22,987 nucleotides of DNA from Bacillota bacterium (GCA_023397245.1 JAEWUH010000203.1:1-22987); one strand, 5' to 3'; counted from the stretch's first letter, positions 7,308 through 13,766 are shown. The notes: a model not told the origin generated them from the sequence alone. Program-made: numbers and translations.

Positions 7308-8110
7308 TTATCCGCCGATTCATTTTCTTTGATATAAGTGATGTATTCTTCCAAACACATCCCTCTCTTTTTCATTTCTTTTGCATTTTCAACGCCGACA
7401 TACCGGTAATGCCAGGGCTCGTATTTGATTTTGGTCAGCTCCTGCTTGTCCTTGGGATAGCGCAGCACAAACCCGTAATCCTGCGCATGCGCCTGCAGCC
7501 ATTTGGATTCCGGCGTAGAATCAAAATCCTCAAGAACTCCGTTCAGGTCCAGGGCAAGGCCCGTGTTATGCTCGCTGTATCCGGCGCGGGCAACGGATTT
7601 TTCCGCTTTGTTTACCGCTGTGATATAATCCATTCCTTCATTGTAGTAAGCCTGAATTTCCTGATTGAACAGGGTTTCCTGTTTTTCCGGGCTGCGGTAG
7701 CCGGAGGAAATCCAAATCTTTATATTATCCTTCTGCGCGGCGTCGCGCATCTTCTGGAATGGAACCACAATTCTGGAATCAAGGTCCACATTGAACTGAT
7801 GCACGATTGTATGCAGGAAATTGTCCGGCATTTTATTGTCGTAGTTTACCAGCACAAGCTGCCAGTCGCTGAGTCTGGAAGCCGGCTGTGCCTGCGGTGC
7901 ATTCGCCGCCGCAGCCTGCGCGGCGGATTCCGCGGGAGCCGCAGCGGAATCCGCCGCGCTTTGGGGAACGGGCTTTTCCGTGCGCTTTGCATCCGCATAA
8001 TTGAACGCGGAAACAAACAGGAATGTAGCAAGAACCATAAGTCCGAGTTCCGCCAGTACCACGGCAAACCCGGAAAGAAGTTCTTTTATATCTTTTTTGC
8101 GCTGATCCAC
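7304..8110 (-). CDS. Membrane-anchored D-alanyl-D-alanine carboxypeptidase, VanY/M15B family
   Basis: Zinc peptidase that removes the terminal D-Ala from peptidoglycan stem peptides outside the cell. From the GTG at 8110 it has 268 residues: a signal-anchor segment at ~12-37, an Ala/Pro-rich linker to ~85, then the M15B domain with SSGYRSPEKQ, SEHNTGLALD and EPWHYRYVG. The expected zinc ligands H181, D188 and H234 are present. I chose GTG because AGGTGG sits 7 bases upstream; an ATG at 8134 (276 residues) has a poorer site. Nothing resembles a vancomycin-resistance cluster (no VanHAX or VanRS nearby), so a housekeeping wall-trimming role is more likely. Its stop codon lies inside the gltX promoter. 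Confidence 0.9.
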   Translation of the reverse strand: MDQRKKDIKELLSGFAVVLAELGLMVLATFLFVSAFNYADAKRTEKPVPQSAADSAAAPAESAAQAAAANAPQAQPASRLSDWQLVLVNYDNKMPDNFLHTIVHQFNVDLDSRIVVPFQKMRDAAQKDNIKIWISSGYRSPEKQETLFNQEIQAYYNEGMDYITAVNKAEKSVARAGYSEHNTGLALDLNGVLEDFDSTPESKWLQAHAQDYGFVLRYPKDKQELTKIKYEPWHYRYVGVENAKEMKKRGMCLEEYITYIKENESADN

Positions 8111-8189
8111 TGTCTCACCACCTGAGGAAAGCATTCTGTTTCTGCTGTATATTATTTTACATATTTATGGAATCATTCATGCCGAGGTT

Positions 8190-8219
8190 TTGGCAAAATA
8201 AGTAAGAAGCGCGTATGAT
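8190..8219 (+). promoter_or_regulatory. Promoter of the Asn-run small protein gene
   Basis: TTGGCA (8190-8195), 18-bp spacer, TATGAT (8214-8219). The predicted start is about 25 bases upstream of the ATG at 8253. It lies in the divergent gap with vanY, for which I see no clear promoter. Confidence 0.55.
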
Positions 8220-8252
8220 ATAAAAAAAGCCATATGACAAGGAGTACCTGTT

Positions 8253-8480
8253 ATGAATAAATGCTGCGGAGAAAAGCTGGCCGCATTCGGTACGGCAATC
8301 GCCATTCAGATTGCCAACGGGCTGAATGCAGATGAAACAAACATTCTGGGCGCGCTTTTTACGGTGATCGGAGATCAGCTGAGTCTGATTGCTGCTGCCG
8401 AGGCAAGCGGCAATTCCGATAACAATAACAACAATAACAACAATAATAACAAAAACAGCAAAAAGGATTGCAGGCCGTAG
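8253..8480 (+). CDS. Small hypothetical protein with C-terminal poly-asparagine run
   Basis: A 75-residue protein of unknown function. It starts MNKCCGEKLAAFGTAIAIQI, continues with an amphipathic or hydrophobic helical region to about residue 50 (GALFTVIGDQLSLIAAAEA), then has ten consecutive Asn (residues ~58-67) and a short basic tail. The head resembles small clostridial proteins of the DUF6774 kind; that resemblance is from memory and uncertain. Support for a real gene: AAGGAG 8 bases before the ATG, a promoter at 8190-8219 and two hairpins after the stop, the second with a T-tract. The Asn tract is encoded by an AAC/AAT triplet run (8421-8450), a candidate for slippage length variation. 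The CC pair near the N-terminus could bind metal or be oxidised. Confidence 0.75.
   Translation: MNKCCGEKLAAFGTAIAIQIANGLNADETNILGALFTVIGDQLSLIAAAEASGNSDNNNNNNNNNNKNSKKDCRP
8421..8452 (+). repeat. AAY trinucleotide microsatellite inside the small gene
   Basis: Ten AAC/AAT codons in a row in the reading frame of the 75-residue protein. Changes by whole triplets would alter only the number of Asn residues, so the frame would be kept. Confidence 0.85.
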
Positions 8481-8498
8481 GCCCGTCCGTACTCACCG

Positions 8499-8522
8499 CC
8501 CGGTCTGCCGTGTACAGCCGGG
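8499..8522 (+). other. GC-rich hairpin after the small Asn-run gene
   Basis: CCCGG and CTG on one arm face CAG and CCGGG on the other, with a one-base bulge and a 7-base loop. It has no T-tract of its own and lies 18 bases after the TAG stop, ahead of the proper terminator at 8537-8580. Confidence 0.4.
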
Positions 8523-8530
8523 GGAAGCTA

Positions 8531-8660
8531 TAAAAAAGCAGCTGCATCAGCGGATATACTGACGCAGCTGTAATTTTTTATGGCAGCAGGAACAAACTTC
8601 CCCGCATTGATCCGTATTTCCCAACGATAGACGGAAACCTGACAATTTATTACATCTGCA
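8531..8660 (-). ncRNA. Candidate small RNA (own promoter and terminator)
   Basis: Between the amidase gene and the Asn-run gene, the minus strand has a promoter (8667-8695), about 130 bases without a credible protein, and a terminator with a T-tract ending near 8531. Within it, short pairings are possible (for example UUUCC with GGAAA, and GGAA with UUCC). The only small frame starting in it encodes nine residues and lacks a good ribosome site. I do not recognise it as SRP RNA, 6S RNA or a known riboswitch. The call rests only on promoter-terminator geometry. Confidence 0.35.
8537..8580. terminator. Bidirectional terminator between the Asn-run gene and the candidate small RNA
   Basis: CAGCTGC plus TCAG pair with CTGA plus GCAGCTG around loop CGGATATA, with one internal mismatch. 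The plus side is followed by TAATTTTTTA, and the minus side by TTTTTTATAG. It therefore fits transcripts arriving from both sides. Confidence 0.8.
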
Positions 8661-8666
8661 AGGCTT

Positions 8667-8695
8667 ATTGTACCATTAATGCGGGAGCAGCGCAA
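8667..8695 (-). promoter_or_regulatory. Orphan promoter downstream of the amidase gene
   Basis: On the minus strand TTGCGC (8695-8690), 17-bp spacer, TACAAT (8672-8667). It points away from the amidase stop into a gene-free stretch that ends in a terminator, and so supports the candidate small RNA. Confidence 0.45.
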
Positions 8696-8726
8696 GCCGA
8701 ACGCCATCGCTTTATTGGCGAATTAT

Positions 8727-9467
8727 TCACTGATTATTTATGTATTTTGCAAGCGCGTACCCCATCGTCCCGTTATATTCCGCGACATACCAATCGTTCC
8801 ACCTGCCGACAAGGACAACCTGCGCGTTGTTGGGCACCTTGGCAAGAATGTCCGCCCCGGCATCCGGCTGGCGGTACAGGTTCATCCTGCCGCTTTCCGT
8901 TTTCACCAGTCCGCGCGCTTCCGGCATCCGGCTGCTGATAAACGGCACGCCGAAATACCGGGTGAGCGATTCCACCAGATTCAGCGCAATCGCGTCAATA
9001 TTGGGCTCAAGCCACGCCAAATCCTGCTGGTTGTCATAATAGGCTATTTCCATTAAAATCGCCGGAGCCTTTGTCTTTGTTATTTCCGCGATCTGTGTAG
9101 TGGGTACGGCCTTTACCAGCGTAGGATTATGATAGATAATCTTGAAATTATCCGCAAAAATTTCAGCCGCCCGTTTTGCGCGGCTGCCATAGGTAAAGTA
9201 AAAGATGTCCGTGCCCATAAGCCTGCCCGTTAAATTTACCGGCGAAGCGTTCAGATGCAGCGTAAGGTGCAGATCATAATATTCCGCATTTGATTCGCGG
9301 ATCACCTGCGCCTCTGTGCTGCGGGGCCTGCTGCGCACATATTTAATGCCGTTGACACGCAGAAACGGTGCCATGGCTTCCGCAATCCGATTCAAAAGGT
9401 GCTGTTCTTCCCCTGAGCCCGAATCGGATTGGAATTGAATGGACGGGTTCAGATAAATAGTGGACAT
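8727..9467 (-). CDS. Amidase_3-like N-acetylmuramoyl-L-alanine amidase with C-terminal SH3 domain
   Basis: Predicted to cut the bond between N-acetylmuramic acid and L-Ala in peptidoglycan. The 246 residues contain a divergent Amidase_3 domain (1-175) and a bacterial SH3-type wall-binding domain (~185-245). Expected active-site residues visible are Glu20/21 (GSGEEQHLLN), His71 (LTLHLNAS) and Glu140 (ILMEIAYYDN). The usual first zinc ligand, the His of the DPGHGG motif, is replaced: the first strand reads IYLNPSIQFQ. I know similar divergent clostridial proteins, but catalytic activity is uncertain. There is no signal peptide, so export may be absent, non-classical or lysis-dependent. The ATG at 9467 is chosen because AGAGGAG is 8 bases upstream; a GTG three codons earlier overlaps that site. 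Confidence 0.85.
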   Translation of the reverse strand: MSTIYLNPSIQFQSDSGSGEEQHLLNRIAEAMAPFLRVNGIKYVRSRPRSTEAQVIRESNAEYYDLHLTLHLNASPVNLTGRLMGTDIFYFTYGSRAKRAAEIFADNFKIIYHNPTLVKAVPTTQIAEITKTKAPAILMEIAYYDNQQDLAWLEPNIDAIALNLVESLTRYFGVPFISSRMPEARGLVKTESGRMNLYRQPDAGADILAKVPNNAQVVLVGRWNDWYVAEYNGTMGYALAKYINNQ

Positions 9468-9510
9468 GACGCTCACTCCTCTTTCTTCTTCATTTATTGT
9501 TATCCGGCCT

Positions 9511-9554
9511 GCGGCGAACCGTTAAACCGTTCCGGTTTATGCCGCTTTCTTTTT
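9511..9554 (+). terminator. Hairpin with T-tract in plus orientation, no plus-strand gene before it
   Basis: GCGGC pairs with GCCGC on the outside, and TAAACCG with CGGTTTA around loop TTC. A TTTCTTTTT tail follows on the plus strand. It sits in the 124-bp gap between the deacetylase stop and the amidase start, both on the minus strand. It may stop antisense transcription, or the hairpin may act in the minus-strand mRNA. Confidence 0.4.
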
Positions 9555-9591
9555 ACATGGTTTGAGCTGTATGGAAAGCCGGACGGCGGCA

Positions 9592-10467
9592 CTATCCGGT
9601 TTCCAGTTTTTGGAAATACTTTTCGCTGGATATCCCGGAGGAACGCAGATACCTTCCCATACAGTACAGACAGTCCGGGTTCTTTGTAATATAATTCATT
9701 TTGTACTGGCAGGTCATGCTTGCTTTAAAACCAAGATTTTTTATTACCGGCAGCGAATCCCCGCAGACTTCTCCGAAGGGATAAACAAACGCCGTTGGGG
9801 TATAACCTGTTTTTTCCTTTATCTCCTGCTGCATTTTCCCGAGGTCGGCAGTAAGTACTGCCGTATAGGCTGCTTTGTTTTCCCATTTCATCCTTGTGGT
9901 TCCCACGCGGCTGCCCTTTCTGGAATGGAGGTCGTAGGTATGGTTCTGGATTTCCACAAGACCGGATTTTATCATTTCGTTGATCTGATCCCAGGTGCAG
10001 TGGGAATAATTCGGGTGACTGTCGTCCGCATTGGTAAACAGGTCGGTGTAATAGCCGATTGGCGAAATCACAATTTTAATATTGTATTTCTTTACGATCG
10101 GATAAACATAATAGTAATTGTTGTAATATCCGTCGTCAAAGGTAAGAATGACCGGCTTCTGCGGCAGAGGAATGTCTTTTTCCACATAATTGATTAAGTC
10201 CTGTACGACGATGGGCTTGTATCCGTTGTTTAACAGATATTGGACGTCACTTTCAAACGTTTCCGGCGACACGATATATTTTCCCTGACGCGCTTTTTCC
10301 TTCAGGATACTGTGGTACATAATAATGGGAACTTTTACTCCATTCGGCACTTTGACCGCCGTGGCCTTTGCCGGACTTACCAGGCCGCAGCAGGTTACGA
10401 TGATGGCAGCCGCCAAAGCAACTGCCGTTAAGGAAACGCCCTTATGAATGCGAAATGATACAAACAT
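9592..10467 (-). CDS. Secreted polysaccharide deacetylase (NodB/CE4), PgaB/IcaB-like motif
   Basis: Predicted metal-dependent N-deacetylase of a cell-surface amino sugar polymer. The 291 residues begin with a basic N-terminus, a hydrophobic segment (~11-31) and a likely signal-peptidase site after SPAKA. The NodB domain shows IIMYHSIL, motif 1 TFDDG (109-113) and motif 2 NHTYDLH with H176 and H181. The His-x4-His spacing of HTYDLH is that of PgaB/IcaB enzymes acting on poly-N-acetylglucosamine, not the HSxxH of PgdA types. The substrate is inference, and no pga/ica synthase is nearby. The ATG at 10467 has GGAG 8 bases upstream. The frame is open to 10683, but that part looks non-coding and overlaps the hlyIII terminator. 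Confidence 0.9.
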   Translation of the reverse strand: MFVSFRIHKGVSLTAVALAAAIIVTCCGLVSPAKATAVKVPNGVKVPIIMYHSILKEKARQGKYIVSPETFESDVQYLLNNGYKPIVVQDLINYVEKDIPLPQKPVILTFDDGYYNNYYYVYPIVKKYNIKIVISPIGYYTDLFTNADDSHPNYSHCTWDQINEMIKSGLVEIQNHTYDLHSRKGSRVGTTRMKWENKAAYTAVLTADLGKMQQEIKEKTGYTPTAFVYPFGEVCGDSLPVIKNLGFKASMTCQYKMNYITKNPDCLYCMGRYLRSSGISSEKYFQKLETG

Positions 10468-10585
10468 ACACCATTCTCCGTATAAAGAATAGCAGGCCGA
10501 TCCACCCGGCTGATTTTCACTCTGCCGTGCGGCCCGCAGCCTGAAATAACAATTATTCAAATATATGGAGCTGAACAAAAATATA

Positions 10586-10626
10586 TAACAAAAAGGGCAA
10601 CGGATTCTTAAACCGAACCCATTGCC
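10586..10626 (-). terminator. Terminator of the hemolysin III-family gene
   Basis: On the minus strand GGCAATGG pairs with CCGTTGCC (one G-U), loop of 15, followed by CTTTTTGTTATAT. It separates hlyIII transcription from the deacetylase gene downstream. Confidence 0.75.
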
Positions 10627-10705
10627 TTCCGACCTGCCGCAAAGCAGTGCGACCATAATTTGATGTATTTGCCGGTATTTCATGCCCCGGCAATGTCAGC
10701 CGCTG

Positions 10706-11392
10706 TCAGGTCACAACACGGAATACGACAAAGTAATGAAAGAGTGTGCCGCCAATTACAAAGAAATGCCATACCGAGTGGATATACCTTACTTTCTTGC
10801 CGACTCCGTAGAGGATAGCTCCCACCGTGTAGATTATGCCGCCTACGATAAGAAAAATAATGGAGGTGCGGTCAATGCGCTCAACCAGAGGCTTAAAGAA
10901 GAAAATTACAAACCAGCCGAGGCCGATATAACAGATCATGGAAAACTTACGGAAACGGTACAGGTCCACCGCGTTCAATACAATGCCGAGAACCGCAACA
11001 CCCCATACGATGCCGAACATTACCCAGCCGGTCACCCCTCCGAAGCATAGGAGGGAAAGCGGCGTATATGTACCGGCAATCAGTAAAAATATCGTGCAGT
11101 GATCCAATATCTGAAATACTTTTTTTGCCTTATTCACACCGAGCGCGTGATATAATGTGGAAACCAGATACAGCATGATCATGGTAGCTCCGAAGATGGA
11201 AACAGTTACCACGGTGAGCGGGTCGTGGCGGCAGAATACCAGAAGAACAACCAGCCCGGCAATGGCAAGTCCTACGCCAATCCCGTGCGTGATTGCGCTC
11301 ATAATTTCTTCGGAAAGGGAATACGACGGCAGGAAAAGCTCCTGACGCCTTTCCTCCCTCCACTGTGCCCGGTCTGATTTTAATCTTTTCAT
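10706..11392 (-). CDS. Hemolysin III / PAQR family integral membrane protein
   Basis: A seven-helix membrane protein of the hemolysin III/YqfA branch of the PAQR superfamily; the physiological role in bacteria is not settled. The 228 residues start with a charged cytosolic head, then SLSEEIMSAITHGIGVGLAI, followed by successive hydrophobic segments. Family metal-site motifs are visible: STLYHAL in the second or third helix region and HSVWHFFVIGGTLFHY near the C-terminus, where the HxxxH is expected. The ATG at 11392 has a weak GTGGTG site. The gene has its own promoter (11445-11473) and terminator (10586-10626), so it is probably monocistronic. The name hemolysin is historical and does not show toxicity. 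Confidence 0.9.
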   Translation of the reverse strand: MKRLKSDRAQWREERRQELFLPSYSLSEEIMSAITHGIGVGLAIAGLVVLLVFCRHDPLTVVTVSIFGATMIMLYLVSTLYHALGVNKAKKVFQILDHCTIFLLIAGTYTPLSLLCFGGVTGWVMFGIVWGVAVLGIVLNAVDLYRFRKFSMICYIGLGWFVIFFFKPLVERIDRTSIIFLIVGGIIYTVGAILYGVGKKVRYIHSVWHFFVIGGTLFHYFVVFRVVT

Positions 11393-11444
11393 ATTATCAC
11401 CACGTTTTAAATATTTTATTATGTAGTTTCAAAAACCAGATTAC

Positions 11445-11473
11445 AGTCTAAACCTTTTATTCCGATTTGTCAA
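11445..11473 (-). promoter_or_regulatory. hlyIII promoter with overlapping dyad
   Basis: On the minus strand a consensus TTGACA (11473-11468), 17-bp spacer, then TAGACT (11450-11445). The -35 box lies within a 28-bp imperfect palindrome at 11459-11486, whose arms match at 11 of 13 positions, as expected for an operator. Confidence 0.7.
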
Positions 11474-11487
11474 GACAATTCGGATTT

Positions 11488-11520
11488 ATACCGTTCTCCC
11501 GCGAAAAGGGAAAGCGGTAT
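11488..11520 (-). other. Strong hairpin at the 3' end of the radical SAM gene
   Basis: Arms of 13 bases (ATACCGCTTTCCC and GGGAGAACGGTAT on the minus strand) pair with one mismatch and one G-U around loop TTTTCGC. It overlaps the last base of the stop codon. No T-tract follows, so it could be a 3'-end stabiliser or a poor terminator. Confidence 0.5.
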
Positions 11521-12407
11521 TAAACGCCCTCCAGATCAAACGGCGGTATGAAGCTCTGGCTGGCGGATTTCATTTCCTGAACAAATCCGTCCAGACCGGA
11601 CCGGAACAGGGAATCCTGCACCTTCAGAAATTCCCGCTTTGTTATTTTCCGGTTGATTTCCGGGTACTCCGCAGCTCTGCCGCAGGGAACGTACTGTGCC
11701 ATCAGGCTTACCAGAACGCCTTCCGGTAAGTTTTCGGAGAGCCAGTCGATTACCGCCATGGAATTGCGCGTATTGCCCGGCAGAATCAGGTGGCGCACGA
11801 TAGTTCCGCGCGTCATGATGCCGTCGGCGTCAAACTGTGCCCCTCCGGTCTGGCGGGCCATTTCCGAAATCGCAGCTTTCGCGGCTTCCGTATAATCCGC
11901 CGCACCGGAATACTTTTTTGCGAGCACATTATCTGCGTATTTAAAATCGGGAAGGTAAATGTCCACAAGTCCTTCCAGCATTTTGAGGGTTTCCACCGTC
12001 TCGTAGCCGCCCGAATTATACACAACCGGAACCGGCAGCTTTCGGCGCTCTAAAGCCTGCGCGATGGGAAGGGCAAAATGGGTGGGATTGACCAGATTGA
12101 TATTATGAGCTCCCTGCTTGACAAGGCGCTGAAAAATATCGGAAAGCTCCTCCACGCTTACGGATTTTCCGACTTCCCTTTTGGTGCTGATCTGGTAATT
12201 CTGGCAGAAGACGCATTTCAGCGAACAGCCGGTAAAAAAGACCGTTCCGGAGCCGCGTGTGCCACTGATGCACGGTTCTTCCCAGAAATGAAGCGCGGCG
12301 CGCGCCACGACCGGGTCTGCACCCATGCCGCAGAAGCCGTGCCCAGTGGTTTCTTCGCGCAGCGCGCCGCAGCGGCGCGGGCAGAGCGTGCAGTGTTCAA
12401 TCCTCAT
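11520..12407 (-). CDS. Radical SAM protein of the PflA/PflX-like group
   Basis: A 295-residue radical S-adenosylmethionine enzyme whose substrate I cannot name. An N-terminal cysteine cluster (C6, C9, C13, C26 in CTLCPRRCGA and GFCGMGA) precedes the radical SAM CxxxCxxC at C61, C65, C68 (GCSLKCVFCQNYQIS). The layout and the stretch INLVNPTHFA match proteins annotated as putative pyruvate formate-lyase activating enzyme PflX, a name without biochemical proof for most members. The start at 12407 overlaps the end of pgeF by 11 bases, so translation is probably coupled and the two share the promoter at 13293-13321. No glycyl-radical enzyme gene is present here. A hairpin without T-tract lies on its stop codon. 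Confidence 0.85.
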   Translation of the reverse strand: MRIEHCTLCPRRCGALREETTGHGFCGMGADPVVARAALHFWEEPCISGTRGSGTVFFTGCSLKCVFCQNYQISTKREVGKSVSVEELSDIFQRLVKQGAHNINLVNPTHFALPIAQALERRKLPVPVVYNSGGYETVETLKMLEGLVDIYLPDFKYADNVLAKKYSGAADYTEAAKAAISEMARQTGGAQFDADGIMTRGTIVRHLILPGNTRNSMAVIDWLSENLPEGVLVSLMAQYVPCGRAAEYPEINRKITKREFLKVQDSLFRSGLDGFVQEMKSASQSFIPPFDLEGV

Positions 12408-13245
12408 TTTTGGCCTCCGTAATGCACATCATTGCGGCAAGGACGCCCCGTTTTCCCCCGCTGGCCCGGTGGGAAAACAGCCAATCCGCATTGCACTGCG
12501 TACAGAGCCCCGCGACGGAAATCTGATCCTGCGGAATGCCGGCGTTCATCAGAATGCGGCGGTTGGCTTCCCACAGATCAATATGGTACTTCCCGTTTCC
12601 GTCATCCGTGATGAATTCCCGGGGATTAAGCTCCGTCAGCTTCCTGAATTCCTCGTAAACCGGCGTATCGACTTCAAAGCAGCAGGGACCGATGGAAGGG
12701 CCGACCGCGGCAAAAATGCGGTTTGGATTGCTGCCGAATTCACGCTGCATGTCCGTTACCGTCTCCCTGCCAATCTGCGCGGCCGTACCGCGCCACCCGG
12801 CGTGGGCAAGGCCGATTGCGCGGTTTTCCGGGTCAATAAAAAACAGCGGTACGCAGTCCGCGTAATAGGTGACCAGCGTGACGTTTGGCTCGTTTGTGAT
12901 CAGACCGTCCACACTCTGCATATCCTTCGGTTTCCAAATCCCGTTTCCGTAATTTTCGGAACCGACCCGCCGGATAAAGGTGTGGTGATCCTGCGACGAC
13001 GCGACCAGCGTATGATAATCAAACCCAGCGGCATCGCAGAAGCGGCGGTAGTTTTCCGTTACGTTCCCGTCACTGTCGCCGCGCCCGAAGTTCAGGTTCA
13101 TGGAAGCGTACTCGTTTTTACTGACCCCTCCAATGCGCGTGGAGAAGGCATGATTGATAAAAGCGAACCTTTCAAACGACGGAAACGTCAGATAAGCCAC
13201 CTCCGAATTTATATGGAAATTCATATTTTTACTGTCGTAATTCAT
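12397..13245 (-). CDS. pgeF: Peptidoglycan editing factor PgeF (laccase-domain, YfiH/YlmD family)
   Basis: Members of this copper/zinc-binding family remove wrongly incorporated residues from peptidoglycan precursors in E. coli; older names are polyphenol oxidase or laccase-domain protein. The 282 residues carry the family metal residues in SSQDHHTF (H87/H88), YYADCVPLFF (C131) and LAHAGWRGT (H148), followed by GPSIGPCCFEV and a C-terminal GLCTQCNADWLFSHRASGG. The ATG at 13245 has GGAGG 5 bases upstream, and a good promoter lies at 13293-13321. The following radical SAM gene overlaps its last 11 bases. The fold assignment is firm. The physiological activity in this organism is inferred. Confidence 0.93.
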   Translation of the reverse strand: MNYDSKNMNFHINSEVAYLTFPSFERFAFINHAFSTRIGGVSKNEYASMNLNFGRGDSDGNVTENYRRFCDAAGFDYHTLVASSQDHHTFIRRVGSENYGNGIWKPKDMQSVDGLITNEPNVTLVTYYADCVPLFFIDPENRAIGLAHAGWRGTAAQIGRETVTDMQREFGSNPNRIFAAVGPSIGPCCFEVDTPVYEEFRKLTELNPREFITDDGNGKYHIDLWEANRRILMNAGIPQDQISVAGLCTQCNADWLFSHRASGGKRGVLAAMMCITEAKNED

Positions 13246-13292
13246 AAGTCCTCCGTAATAGGGCAGATAATCTTACCTGCAGGTTACTTTTG

Positions 13293-13321
13293 ATTTTAGC
13301 ATACGAGGATATGCAATTCAA
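13293..13321 (-). promoter_or_regulatory. Promoter of the pgeF-radical SAM operon
   Basis: On the minus strand TTGAAT (13321-13316), 17-bp spacer, TAAAAT (13298-13293). The leader to the pgeF ATG is about 40 bases and shows no evident riboswitch. Confidence 0.65.
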
Positions 13322-13370
13322 CGATTGTGATAAAACAGCCCGGCCCGAAAGACCGACAAAAAGAAGGTCT

Positions 13371-13408
13371 CAACTGAAAAGCGCGTCCAGATTTCACACT
13401 GAACGCGC
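13371..13408 (-). terminator. Terminator of the coiled-coil protein gene
   Basis: On the minus strand GCGCGTTCAG pairs with CTGGACGCGC (one G-U), loop TGTGAAAT, followed by TTTTCAGTT. It lies just after the TGA of the 100-residue gene. Confidence 0.8.
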
Positions 13409-13413
13409 CTTGT

Positions 13414-13716
13414 TTATTGAGCTTTTTTCAGTTCATCCAGTTCTACACGCAAGTCCGTAACAACACGCTCCAAAACCTTCACGCGGCTTTTAAGCTGCTC
13501 CTGTTCATCGGCATCAGGAAGCCTGTTAAGAATAATACGATGACCTTCTGCCAAAAGCTGAATCTTCTTTTCGACATTCGACTCAATATAGGCTTTCATA
13601 CGGTTTCCGGAGCCTGAAATTTGTTCATCCATATAAGCTTTCATACGGTTCTCGGATTGGCTAACCGATTGGTTAATCAGCCCTGCTATGGCCTGTAAAT
13701 CCTTTTCATCCAACAT
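13414..13716 (-). CDS. Small hypothetical coiled-coil protein
   Basis: A 100-residue, charged, cysteine-free protein with no recognised enzymatic domain. It contains a short internal duplication, RMKAYMDEQ near residues 24-32 and RMKAYIESN near 39-47. A leucine/valine heptad region at ~70-98 (LKSRVKVLERVVTDLRVELD) is consistent with a coiled coil, probably oligomeric. Similar short proteins occur in clostridial genomes, sometimes near phage or plasmid genes, but nothing mobile is visible here. The ATG at 13716 is preferred over a GTG three codons upstream because AAGGCGG is 8 bases before it. It has its own promoter (13738-13766) and terminator (13371-13408), so it is an independent unit. Function unknown. 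Confidence 0.75.
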   Translation of the reverse strand: MLDEKDLQAIAGLINQSVSQSENRMKAYMDEQISGSGNRMKAYIESNVEKKIQLLAEGHRIILNRLPDADEQEQLKSRVKVLERVVTDLRVELDELKKAQ

Positions 13717-13737
13717 TGTTGTCACCGCCTTGCTTAT

Positions 13738-13766
13738 AGTATAGCATTTGAAAATATCAGTTTCAA
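13738..13766 (-). promoter_or_regulatory. Promoter of the coiled-coil protein gene
   Basis: On the minus strand TTGAAA (13766-13761), 17-bp spacer, TATACT (13743-13738), close to consensus. The predicted start is about 15-20 bases before the ATG. Confidence 0.7.

Noticed and set aside
7304..8110. Vancomycin-resistance cluster
   Set aside because: VanY-type peptidases are common housekeeping proteins, and no vanHAX or vanRS genes are present.
8421..8456. CRISPR-like or tandem repeat array
   Set aside because: It is an in-frame AAY triplet run encoding Asn; there are no spacers.
8575..8606. Nine-residue peptide frame in the candidate small RNA
   Set aside because: No convincing ribosome site, and it ends just before the terminator; too short to support.
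10468..10683. Upstream extension of the deacetylase
   Set aside because: It overlaps the hlyIII terminator and has no ribosome site; a signal peptide begins at the chosen ATG.
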